Source: Caprimulgus europaeus (Eukaryota > Chordata > Aves > Caprimulgiformes > Caprimulgidae). Taken from it: a stretch of DNA of 64,000 nt. A model generated the notes under the pieces. That model worked only from the letters and a program-made list of their open reading frames with translations. It was not told the origin of the DNA and made no database searches. The stretch covers positions 28,752,295 through 28,816,294 of the forward strand of contig OU015524.1 in assembly GCA_907165065.1 (NCBI GenBank). Direction: 5' to 3'. Shown here one piece after another: positions 33,561-46,046 of the stretch. How positions within the stretch are numbered: position 1 is the first letter of the stretch; each line of letters starts with the position of its first letter. The position numbers and the translations under genes were made by a program.

Positions 33561-34470
33561 GGTTAGACTGGTCTAAAAATCAGAAGTTTGCTTTATCTCT
33601 GTTTCAGTATCATACAGTTTAATACAGAAATTATTTCTTGCAGTGTATAATGTTGTAATGACTTTGCACAGAATTCAGGAGATGACATTTCTGTCAAATA
33701 TTTAAATGCTAGGAAGTCAGTCTAATCAATTTGACAGGTATTTGGTTAGAGGTGGAAGTATAATTGATCCACATGCAGCCTAAGCTGGTGAAATGCTGGC
33801 CTAAACTAGATACGGCTTTTTGTCCATGGACATCCTCACCATTATGAGATGGCCTGAGTGGTTTGAGAATATGCACAACAAGATCTAGATTAAAGCCAGG
33901 GTGTCTCTTGGGAGCCAAGACTTCTTCTCAGAGAGGAAACATCTGAACAGTCACCCAGCAAACCAGATCATAAGAATGTTCCCTGATGAACAACCCTACA
34001 TAAAAAACAAGGAAGACAAACTAATGTGGTATCTCTCCAGCTCTTTGAAGTTATTTGTTATTTTTAAAGTATTTGTTCACCAAATGTTTTTCTGATATAA
34101 TATTTGTATCTCAGAATATTATACATAAAGAAAAAAAAATCTTAAGTGAAGAACTTGCATTAACTTGAAGTTTTCAAATTCTTCATTACAAAGTGTATCA
34201 TCTCAAGACTAAACTAATTATATTATTATGGAATTTAAAGATACAAATATACTTACCTAATTGAAGAAATCTCTAGCTGTCCTCCTGTAATGATTTCTTC
34301 ACTGAACATGAGAAGTTACAAAATCCTGGAATTCTGTGTCTGTTAGGCTTTCAGTTTTCAGAGGTACTTATATTTATTAAAGGGAGAAATTAGACTCTGA
34401 GATGTTAGTAAGCCCATGAGAATAATTTCCAAATATGCAAACTACATTGCTTCCAAGACCTGGAAAACAA
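33561..34470. other. Spacer between convergent genes DYNC2LI1 and ABCG5
   Basis: About 0.9 kb of AT-rich DNA with no gene, repeat or RNA that I can support. The two genes run tail-to-tail, with stop codons about 2.2 kb apart. Confidence 0.5.
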
Positions 34471-35218
34471 CTTTTATTTTTTTTTCCCCCTAGTTAAATT
34501 GACATTTTATTAACAAACAAAAATTTGTTTGAGCAATTCACAACCTGTTTCCAAAACAAGGTTTAAAACTTGATAATAAAAAGAAGGAACAGATATAAAT
34601 AACAAATGTCTTCTCTGATTTACGATAATTTACAAGATAAAACCAAGGAACTGTTAAATTGCTTAAAGATCCTGTACTCCTTGGTTGCATAGTATGCATA
34701 AGATTAAAGTGGAGTGATTTCTGGAGTCTGTCTTTATTTACTTGCATTCAATTTGTTGGCTTTCTACAAATCCCCAAAATGGTATAAAAACAAAGCGTAG
34801 GACTTAAAATATCATTCTAGAAACAAGATTTACGAGCAATTGTACCCCTCTGCTTATGGGTAATGGTGAAAAAAACAAAATAGTGGGGAAAAAAATAAAG
34901 CACCATTGCTACATTGTTAAAAATTGACAGCAACAGCTGACTAAATTAAATTCAAAAAGTCCTTTAAAATGTGCAGTACTGTTGATTACGGTTGGCTGGG
35001 GAGTGGGGTGAGAATGCCAATAGCAGGAAGCCATTCACACTCTGAAGAGAACATTGTTTTTCAAGATGGAAAACATCCAGTTAGAAACAAACGTGCGAAG
35101 ATAAATGTATTTCCATATGTATAATCACTCAAATTCTATCAAAAATCCAACAATTTAAGCCTTCGAACATACTAAAGTTGCAAGTGTAGTATTAGACATT
35201 GTTAGAACTGCTACTTTT
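34471..35218 (-). other. ABCG5: ABCG5 3' UTR
   Basis: Minus-strand sequence after the ABCG5 stop. Candidate AATAAA signals on the minus strand (TTTATT on the plus) lie at 34733-34738, 34506-34511 and 34473-34478. Another AATAAA overlaps the stop codon itself (35218-35223) and is probably not the functional one. Transcript data would decide. Confidence 0.45.
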
Positions 35219-35415
35219 TTATTGCCTGCCAATAATTCTCTCTCTTATTTTGAAGCTGAGAATTGCTATAATGGCAAGTCCTGGTAGAAAAGCATAGAGT
35301 ATTAGGAAATCGATTGTAAACCAGGACAATGCATCAGGAAAGTTTTTTTCAATGAACTGAGTACCATGGGAGAAAATACACGCAGCATTAATTGCAGTGG
35401 AACTGTTGGCTCCAC
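35219..35415 (-). CDS. ABCG5: ABCG5 coding exon 13 with stop
   Basis: Residues 581-645 and TAA. It encodes the end of the luminal loop and the last membrane helix ([17 protein letters not shown]), then [10 protein letters not shown]. Acceptor ttttgacag. Confidence 0.95.
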
Positions 35416-38400
35416 CTGTCAAAAGAAAAAATTTGCTTATTTAGTAGGTGAATCAGTAAAAGTAAAACTCAGGCTTCAGTATCCCACTCAATCATTTAAT
35501 ATACCTAGCCCTAACATAATTTTAATGATTAGCTATACCCAGAGCAGCATTTCTCATCATTTTAGAATAAGAATAGACAAGCCATATGTTTCTGCAGTTA
35601 AATCTATGCCATATTTTTTGAAGGGAAGAATAAAGGATCACTAGGAGCTTTCTCTTTTGTTCATGCCAAGCAAGAGAAGATTTATAGCTTTTCAGGCACA
35701 TTATCTGCAGGGGCCTCAAGAAGCAAGTTGCCCAATGTGGTAGACTTGCAGTGTTCATATTTGTTAAGTGCTTCCAAAATTCGAGAAATGGGGACTGTCT
35801 GAAGGGCACATTAAAAATCATCTGTTTATTATTATCACCATAGTCATGGATTCATTTTCTAACAGTTCCCATCTATGCTCTTGTAATTAAGGGGGACAAG
35901 AGAGATTAATGGGTAAAGAATATGGAGAGCCTTGGAAAGGAGCACAGACACCTGGCTACAAAGCCCAAAATATCTTAAGGCAGGTCCAAAGCTGGAAGTT
36001 TTACCACCATTGATGGATGTTTGCTACTAACCCTGCCAACCTGATCGATTCTCATGTTTTGCCAGTTATCTCGTTCACAACCAACAATGAAGAGCCTGAT
36101 GGATCCAACCTGCTCCATCTACGCCATGGTAACATATCTGAACTGAAGCCTCACCAGTATGAGAACAAACATCTGGTCAGGTGTTCCCTGTCAGTGCTCC
36201 CTGCACTGACATTTGATCTTACATTGTGCAATTCTATTGATCTTCTATTTGTGCAACACTGCTTCGATAAGCACAAAACAGGCTGCAAAGTTTACCTTCT
36301 AAAATGCTCCCAAAGGAGGGGATAAGAGAGCAGGTGAAGAAGAGAAAGATGAAAAACTGAAAGAATGAGAAATGGTGGGGGCAGGGGGAGGAAGTTGAAC
36401 TTTTGTCTAGCTTGCTGATATGGCATTACAGTCTTGACTAATTAACAAGCTTTTTTTAACAACTCACAAGTTATCAAGATAATTTTATTATATATAGAAG
36501 GAAAATAAGCATTGGCATCTCATTAAAATTATTATAATAGACATAAAGGTTGCTTTTTTTAACACTTACCACATGTGAAGTTTAAGCCATAAAATTCATT
36601 GACTATAAGAACTTCACTGCTGTATTTTTGAAAGGTAAGATAACTGAGTATTTTAAAAGGTGTTGGCATTTCTTCGATGGTCCTTAAAGAAACAGAGAAG
36701 TAAAATTGGCTTTTGCCACACTCCAAGAGGCTATTCAACCCCAAATTAAAACAAGCTTGTCATCTTTGGTTATAGCCTGTTACAGAAACAGTTCTTGGCT
36801 CTACCTGTAGGGTTTTCAAACATTAAGGCTATTTTAGTGCCAAATGAGGTGACAGCCATGAAGGCTGTCTCTGACCTTGGTACAGCATCATAGCATTCAG
36901 CCTTCACTTGTTTATGGACAGTCACAAATTCTATGAAGTTGTTTGCTATTCACATCGCAGTGATAAACTGAACACAGCAAGACCAAATATAAACCTTAGT
37001 TGCAAAAACGTGTTGCTTCCAGAGTAAGAAACCACCATCCCCTCACTCCACCTTCAAAACCAAAGAGGACTGAATATCAATTCACTGGAACAATAATAAC
37101 AATACCAAAATGAATCAAGTAATACCAAGATGAGAAACAAGAGTATGAAAATTTTGAAGTAACATTATTCAACAAAACTGGGCAATTTCTGCACCTAAAA
37201 TACTGTGAGACTTTATAATTAAACAAATTAACTGGAAAACCAGCAACCCATGTCTCAGTGCTGTTTTTAATATCCTTCATTGCCTATGAAGTTTAATCAT
37301 CAAAGAGTTCACAATATTAATTAACAATGTCTCTACTGTAAAATAAGGCTAGAAACCACTCAACTAAATTATCATTAAGGCATTAGACTGCAATAGTGGC
37401 AATAACTGTCTTGTCACTATAAACATACATCTTCCTGAAATTAGGCAGGGACCAAACTAATTAGATGTAAACTTAGTTTTATTGGATAAGCAAGTATGAG
37501 CTGAGATCTACTTTGAAGAGACAAAGCATCATCAGCTTTGTGAGGACTCGTGCTTTTCTTGACAACAACCTGACATCACCTTTTGCTAGGCTTACTTCAT
37601 TTTCATTAGAAAGCTCTTAAGTGAGCATATCAGATTTTCTCAACATCAAGAAAACTTTTTTTTACAATAATGTATTATATGTTACTCACACAGAAGTAAT
37701 TTCAGTATTGAAAAATGCAACAGGAAAACTGTTTAAAGTTCATGCAGTTACAATGCAAAAACATATACTTGCATAGTAATAGGGCGGGTGGATCAGAATT
37801 TTCCTGCATATTTACTAAACTACTTAACAGTTTTATATAATTCAGTCTGCACAGATAGAAAAAGTGTCTGAAAAGTTTAATGACTAAACTGGAGCATAAC
37901 ACTAATAAGATAGTTAAGAACAACTTCTTTTAAAAACACACAATTCCTAGTGTTTAACAGCTGATAAGTTCAAGCATTTACTAAAAGTTGTAAGGTTTGA
38001 GGGTTTTTTTGTACAATCCTCTAATGAGGACAGCATTTCATGTGATAATACCAGCATAAGTAAAAGAATCCAGCTGAGCTGACAGATATTAATTGCTCAG
38101 TTTTATCTTCAATTTATTTGCAAAAGGTGAAAAAAGTTAATGTCTTTGTTGAGATCTAAAGTTATGAAGTGTCTTTTTTTGTGTGTTTAGCACAAGGTCT
38201 AACACAATTAGGTAGTTCTACCTCTGAAGGGTAACAGCTGCACTTTTTTCCCTTTGCTACCTGTGCACTATTATGCTCCAGCAACCTGGACTGTTCATTA
38301 AACTCTTCTGTAGGCAGATAATTTTAACATTAGCACCATAATGAAATAAAACTTTTTCCTACCTTACTAGTCCAGTTCCCACTATCACACCTGCTGAATT

Positions 38401-41400
38401 AAGAAGCACCACTCCACTTTGGACTATATTTGGGTTTTGAACCACACCAAGTACAACAAGTGTTAGTAGTTCACCAATTATATGAGATGCTAAGACAACA
38501 GCAAAGAAAATTCCAAATCTGGAAGCATCAGGATACAGTCCTGCAGTCCTGTACAAAAATGAGCAAAAGAGCATTTAAAAAACAGTGTCTGGGTACTAAA
38601 CTTGGAATGTAGCTGTTACTTCTGTTTTTATTTATGCTCTGCAACTAAGTGAACAGTTTATGCCTTAACCCTTAGTATGTTGCTCAGAGCCTTAACATAA
38701 AGGACATCTACTTGATACCATGACAGAAGTGCAGATATATAAGGTTTTCTCTATTTAGATTAAAGAGGGTTATGTAAAAATGTAATTGTAGCAGGAATCA
38801 TAGAATCATAGAATGGTTTGGGTTGGAAGGGACCTTACAGACCATCCAGTTCCAACCCCCCTGCCATGAGCAGGGACACCTTCCACTAGACCAGGTTGCT
38901 CAAAGCATCATTCAACCTGGCCTTGAACACTTCCAGGGAGGGGGCATCCACAGCTTCTCTGGGCAACCTGATCCAGTGTCTCACCACCCTCACAGGAAAG
39001 AATTTCTTCCTCATATCTAATTTAAACCTGCCCTCTTCCAGTTTAAAGCCATTCCCCCTTGTTCTATCATTGTGTGTCCTTGTAAAAAGTCCCTCCCCAG
39101 CCTTCCTGTAGGCCCCTTCAGGTACTGGAAGGCCGCTATAAGATCTCCCTGGAGCCTTCTCTTTTCCAAGCTGAACAGCCCCAACTCTCTCAGCCTGTCC
39201 TCATAGGAGAGGTGCTCCAGCCCTCGGATCATCCTCATAGCCCTCCTCTGGACTTGCTCCAGTAGGTCCATGTCATCCTTATGTTGGGGGCCCCAGAACT
39301 GGATGCAGCACTCCAGGTGGGGTCTTACCAGGGCAGAGTAGAGAGGGAGAATCACCTCCCTTGACCTGCTGGCCACAGTTCTCTTGATGCAGCCCAGGAC
39401 ATGGTTGGCCTTCTGGGCTGTGAGCACACATTGCCAGCTCATGTTGAGCTTCTCATCTACCAGCACCCCTAAGTCCCTCTCCTCAGAGCTGCTTTCAATC
39501 CATTCTTCACCCAGCCTGTATTTGTGCTTGGGGTTGCCCCACCTCAAGTGCAGGACCTTATTTTTTCAAGACAACCACTGTGGCTTTTACAGTCTCTTAA
39601 ACTAACATCCTCCTCCTTCTAGAGTCTAAGTAGTAAGAGTTATTTATGTAAGTCACATATTTAAAGAATGTCTTTATGCAGATAATTAACAGATAGAATT
39701 TTGCATTTCTGATACTGTGCATGCAAATGTAAAAATGGATATATTCAAATAAATGGCAGGCTAATTAAATTCACCATGCATGTAATTCATCCCAACACAA
39801 TTTCTTCCATATTCTTCCACTCTTTAATACAACATGCTGTTCTCATCTTTTCCCTAGCTCACCTAATGAAAAAAATCCCTCCCCCAACATGTACTAAAGA
39901 TGAAAAAGTTCAGAGCGGCCAGCAATTGCTTGGCAAACTTAATTCAGCCTTACAGTGTATATGAGAAATGACAAAACCTTTTATTACACGGTGACATATT
40001 ACTCTTTTTCAAAATACCTCATACAAAAATTGCCTCACACTAGGTACAGACTGCATGCTTTGCTTAACTAACAAGCAGTTACTCAATTTTTTTCTTTTTC
40101 ATTGCTCAATGCAAGGCCTTATGTGCTTCTTTTAATCCCCCATGTTCAAGCATGGTCTTAAAATAGAACTATTAATTTTCTTACAGGTTTCCTATAGTGT
40201 TATTTGCATGTAATGCCAAAATAATCTCTATTATAAATAGATAGCTGAACATTGACTTCAAGTACTAACCATTCAATGAGCTAAGAGGTATTTAACAATC
40301 TTTAATCACAAATTGATGCAGAAGAAACAGCTCTTCAAAGTCCTAGCATAAAAGTAACACAGTATTCTCTGAATCTCTAATACTTTACACAGAGCCATAT
40401 AGATACAGACTAGTAAATCTGGGGTAGGAATAGAAAGAGAAGAAAGCGTAAAAGAGAAGAAAAAAGAAACAACTCAGAAGAAAGAATATTACAGCAATAG
40501 AATGGTAGGATAATACAAACTGTTAGAACATTTCCCAGAGGTATCTTTAGCTAGGAAAATCTGCATAAACCAAGAACATTTACTTGATTGCAAAAGTGGC
40601 CATATTTGTTCTTGGCCAGAGCTGCCTTGAGTCTGATTAGGTAAGAGTTTGGGTCTCTCTGGCCCAATCTGTCTGACCCTACAAACACAAACTCTGAGAG
40701 AAATGGCTTGTAAGAGCACATACCAGGGGCTATCAAAGCTCCTCCAAAAGTTAGTCCACCCAGGAAAGTTTAGTTTTGCACAGATACAATCCTCAAAATT
40801 TCATAGAGGAACTGCTTGCCCTAAGAGGTCTAAGGGCACTAGGAAATAATTCTGACACATCACTGATGGCTTCCACCACAAGATAGCAAATGTATGTGGA
40901 GGCTAATATCTGTAAATATTATCCATTAACTGGAATCACACTCTTTATTGTCGATTGTGTTTGAAGCTACCAAAGCACAAGGGCAAAGTCTCTGCCTATA
41001 CAAATTTCCTGTTTGTTAAGCAGTGAGCACGACAAAGTGTCTTGTAATCTTCAGGAGCTCCACAAACCTTCCGTCACTCAGCCTGAAAAGGTGCTTTCCA
41101 AATGGCTGCCTTCTCAGCAACCAGCCCACTAGCAGGCAGAAATAGAAGGGCTCTGGTGAGCACAGCACATCCTCTAAACACTTAGTGGGAGGAGGAGCAA
41201 TTTCTGTTTGTCTGTGAAAAAAGGACTTCTCAGGGAGCACTGTCTGAAGCTGGCAGCACTGACAGCTGGCAGAAATAGAAGCCCAGGTAGCTAAAGGGAC
41301 AAAAAGAAAGATGGCCTTGCTTGAACAAAACTCTAGTGCACTACACACCACTCCTTTCATAATTAACAAAAAAAAAAAAAAAGAAGAAGCTTGAAGGGCA

Positions 41401-44400
41401 GAAATTGGTCCCTATTACCTTGCTATTAGCCTATGCTAAATTCAGAATAAGCAAGTGGAAGGTGTGAGATCAATGGCACAGAAATGTAGAAGAGCAGACC
41501 GAGACAAGGCAATGAACAGATGAATTATTTCATCATCCCATTCTGAAGTACTACTTCACAATGATGCGAAGAAATGAATGCACTGGGGGGAAAAGAACAA
41601 GCTTTACAGTCAAACCTTTCTCCCACTATCAGAAATCCACTTTAGTGCCCTTCTCTGGAGAGTACAAGAGAGGGATCTAGATCTCACCACTTCCATATGC
41701 TGTAGCTAAACCCCAAATGTCCCAGGAAATATTTAGTTTTGTTACTATCTGTGTTGGGTTTGAGGGAGGGAGGCGTTGGCAGTGGGGGAAGGGGCCACCT
41801 TGTAAAAGCTTCATGAAAGCTCCCCTGGCTCCAAGGCGTAACCCCCCAGCCCAGGCTGAGCCAATGAGCACTAGAGAAACGTCTCTGTGAATCCATACTG
41901 GTGAGGGGAAGGACTGTCCTGAAAAGAAGAAGGTGGAGAGAACCTGGAGGAGAGGCCATTGACCTGAGCAAAAGACAACCATTGGCCTAAACAAAGAGAA
42001 AGCTTCATTGCCAGGAGGAAGGAAGAGGAGGGGGATGAGGCGGTGCACTAGACTGAAGCCCGTCTGCAGCCCATGGATATCCCCATGCCGAAACCATGAG
42101 CTGAGCCTGAAGAGGTCTGTGACTCCATGGGAAGCTCACTTTGGAACATCTCGTTCCTGGACTTCCATGCTGGGAAGAGTGGCAATGGTGAACTGACTGA
42201 ACCTCCATTCCCTGTCCCCTGTGCCTCTCGGTGGGGGAGAAGGTAGAGAAATCAGGAGCAAAGTGATTTGAGCCTGGGAAGAAGGGAGGGGTGTGGGAAG
42301 GTGTTGCTGACATGGGAACTAAAACCACTAACAAAAATAAAATAACAATCCAATAGACTGTACAAGTGCTTACCAGTACATGAAGGTGCTGAAAATTGCC
42401 ACACTGATGACACTGAAGGGCAGGAAATGTACTATATAAGCTAAAAGCATTTGCCACTTCTTATACAAGCCATCTTTACTTTCTTGATCACTGATAGCAC
42501 GTAAAGGTGGGACTGGTATAAATAGATAAGAAATAAATTAAATCACCATTGAATAAAGAGACTAAGACTTGCTATTAGCAAAAATGGAGCACGGAGATAA
42601 CTTGGAAAATATAACAGAAACATTCTGTCTAAACTAGTCTGATCACCTTTTCCCCCACTATAAATGTAAAACATGCTCCCTGAAGATTGCCAAAGTTGGT
42701 AAGCTTAGTGAAAGAGGCCTAATGAGGCAGCGTGCACGACAGTCTTCTCTTTTTGCAGATACAAACTGAAGACATGAAAAAACTGCTGTCATGGGATAAT
42801 TTCTTGAGGTGCTCTGATCCCAAGATGATGACAGCATTGTACGTTCTCTACACAAGCACAACAGTTTTTAGGGCTGTAAATACAAACTACTGTTGGTCTT
42901 AGTATGGCAGCTGCAAGAGGAACATCCTCCAAGAAGAATGTAATCAGCATGTAATACTCTTAAATCTAATTATCCTTAATTACTGTCAAAGGTGTTTTGT
43001 ACTTCTCGCCACGTCTTCGGATCTGATCTCACTTCAGATGTTAACTACAGACCTAGACTTTGTCCCGCCATTACAATGCTACACGCAGGCAAGTTAAGGG
43101 CTCCTGCACAGTTCAGAGTGAAGCCTCCATACACAGGCCAGCTGCAAAAAGGGAGAAGCAGGGTCAGGGCATATTCCTTCATGAAGTGCAGCAAACCTGG
43201 AGTCCTTCTGGCTTATATTTTTCTTTGATGCAGAGCTTCCTGCTGTTCTGCCTTTGAATTGCATGCTTCTCTATCAGCACTGACATTACCTAAAACTGTT
43301 AAGGTCTTTTAAATGACTACCTTCAAAAAAGACTTTTTTATGTTTACAAAACAGCGGCAGCAATACCTGCTGCTGCACATAACACAGGACAGAAACTCAC
43401 AAAGGGCAACAGCATTGAGCATCCCTGTGTAGGGGGGGGCACTCACGCACTGGTAGACAAGCCCCACACGGTCCTGCACTGCTCCTTTTACCAGGTCATT
43501 CCTCAGTCTAAGCAGGAAAAATGCTACAAACAAGCCAAATAACAGATTCTGGAGGAGACGCATGATGATGCCCATCTTATCTCTGGAGAAGTTTCTTGTT
43601 GTCCTCCTGATAATGAAACAAAACAATAATAATATACTTGTTAGCTATGACTGAACACACAGTGGTAGGATATTTAGCTTTGAACAAATTGTATGCACAC
43701 AGTGCCCACAAAAAGGTAATATATTAAAAAAGACAGATACAAGTACAGTGGCAGACTAAAATAACCAAGAAAGTGCATTTATATTTGAGGGGAAAACCCC
43801 AGAAGATTAGTGGATTTAAAAAAAAAGATTTTTCTTTAAAAAGGGAGGGAGGGGGGGAAAGAAGTCTTACCGTAAAAGAATCCATAATTTGTAAAAGGCA
43901 CTGGGTGAGTCTTTGTTTTTGAATGGTATTGGTGGCAGGTCTTTCATACACTTTGTTCTTTCAATGGCTGCCAGTACTTGGCTAAAGATTTCCGAGTTTC
44001 TGTAGGCTGATACAATTACCTGAACCCTACTGTAGGTTTCAAGTTCACGTTCCTTGCTTTGGGTGTCCACAGATGTCAGATCCACTGTAAATTTACAAAA
44101 TGTTTACTATATATACACACCACTTTCCCTTCATACCTCTTCCCCCTTGCAACAAACCTTTCCTGGTCTGTATCCTAAAATCTGGAAAGGATAAAAGGTC
44201 CATTGAAAGTATTCAAGGTTTCTTTTACTCCTCCCTCCATTAGAAGCAGCATAAATTAATAACTGTGCAGCCACAATAAACCTCTATGGTTTATGGCCTC
44301 TGTAGGACCCTGAAGCTCAAGCCCTTTAGCTGGGAATGCAAGGACTTAGTGGTGCGCTGGTCAGACCTTTAGCGTTGTCCTTGCACAGCACAGAGCTGTG

Positions 44401-45989
44401 CCACCAGTGAAGCGCTACTGCTGTCAAGACAGAGCACCAGCTGAGGATGAAGAGATGAGTTTCTGGTTTTGTATTTCTCAGGTTTTCAGGCAAATGCTCA
44501 GACATGGCTCTCTGATTTCCCCATGTCCTCTGCCTGCTCCTCTATAACCACGGAGCTTTATTTTTCAGTTAGTCTGAGCTAATGCTCAAGGACACTGCAG
44601 AGACACTGCTCTTCTTGACTTGAGCTGTTACTGCGTTGTTGTACTGGGTTTCACCCACCTCTTTCTAAGGCACATGTTTCCCTGTGAAGTCAGAGGATGT
44701 TCAGCAGGCCAGATTCCCCTAGCAGGCTCAGGTCAAGCTGAAGATAATACTGTTTACTGCCACGGAACTTAGGGAAGATAAATACTTCACAGAGTTCAGT
44801 TCCTTTCTAATAAGTCCATCTACGTCTATTCCTGACACCAGCAATTCTTTTATTGGCAGATGGCAATTTTGTGTGTGCTTTTTGTACAAGTCATACGGAT
44901 TCAGCAATTGTGCTAAAATGCATTAGAAACTTCCCTTTTCCCTAATAGCAATGAATTATCTACGGTTTCAAAACCTAGATTGCTGTTCTCAGGAATAGCT
45001 GTTCTTACTGATTTTGATATTATTCTTCTACATCTGCTACGATGTCTTTATCAGTTACTTGTTCTTAAGGTTTCTGTCATCCTTAGATTTCAGTTTTCCA
45101 GTATTATGCGCAACTTTAAAATATAAATCGAACAAAAGAAAAGGAGCCCCTGTCCAAGATTCTTAATTTGTCCTCAAAACCTGACCTAGGTTTATGAATA
45201 CTTCCCTGGTATTCTGAAAGCTGGAATTCAGCAGAATTGTCTTTAATGGCAACCATATCCAAAATGAAGTCATCACTTTTGTAAATATGAATATACAAAA
45301 CGCAAACATGCTTTTTAAAACTTGGCCACTGTGACTCGGTGGAAGTCACACAGAAAATAAATGGCAAGCAGGTGTGCTTAAAAAAAAAATAACACTGACT
45401 AGTCATTAGACCAAATAGCTAATGCCTACCACACATTTGTACTTTTTATACAAACACGTGACATTTCAATAATATGATTCACGCTCAATACATAGGATCT
45501 CTTTTCCTCTGCTGTTGGTGTAAATGATATCAGAATCCATCCTTTCATCCACACCATTAAATCACACAAAAAACATAAACTACTAATTTTCCAGAGACTA
45601 AATATTCTGATGATTCTTTGCTCTAAACTGTATTTTTTCCTTTTCTTGTCACATTCAAAGGTTGACATTTGAAGAATGCAGTACTCTCTTTACCAAGCTT
45701 TTTAAAAAGCGGGTCTAAATCTCAAATCATCTTTGCTTTTCAAGACTATTCAAATTCATGAAGGCAAAATTATTCTCATGTCACACCAGTATTTTCAGCT
45801 TCATCCAATTCCAGCTACATGTCAACAACCATCCTCTCTTCTCTCTGAGTTTAGGATGCCATCTAGACAATAGAAAAACTCTGCCTCCTCTGAATGTGCC
45901 ATATTTCTGAATAGCTTTTTGGACTGGTCAGATTCCCTGGTTAACACTCAGCTATTATAGTCAGAAATCAACCTACATACTAGATTAAA

Positions 45990-46046
<57 letters not shown>

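Noticed and set aside
39017-39547. Long open frame that looks like a conserved gene
   Set aside because: It matches the end of CR1 ORF2, is 5'-truncated, and recurs at 56586-57029. It is a retrotransposon relic, not a host gene.
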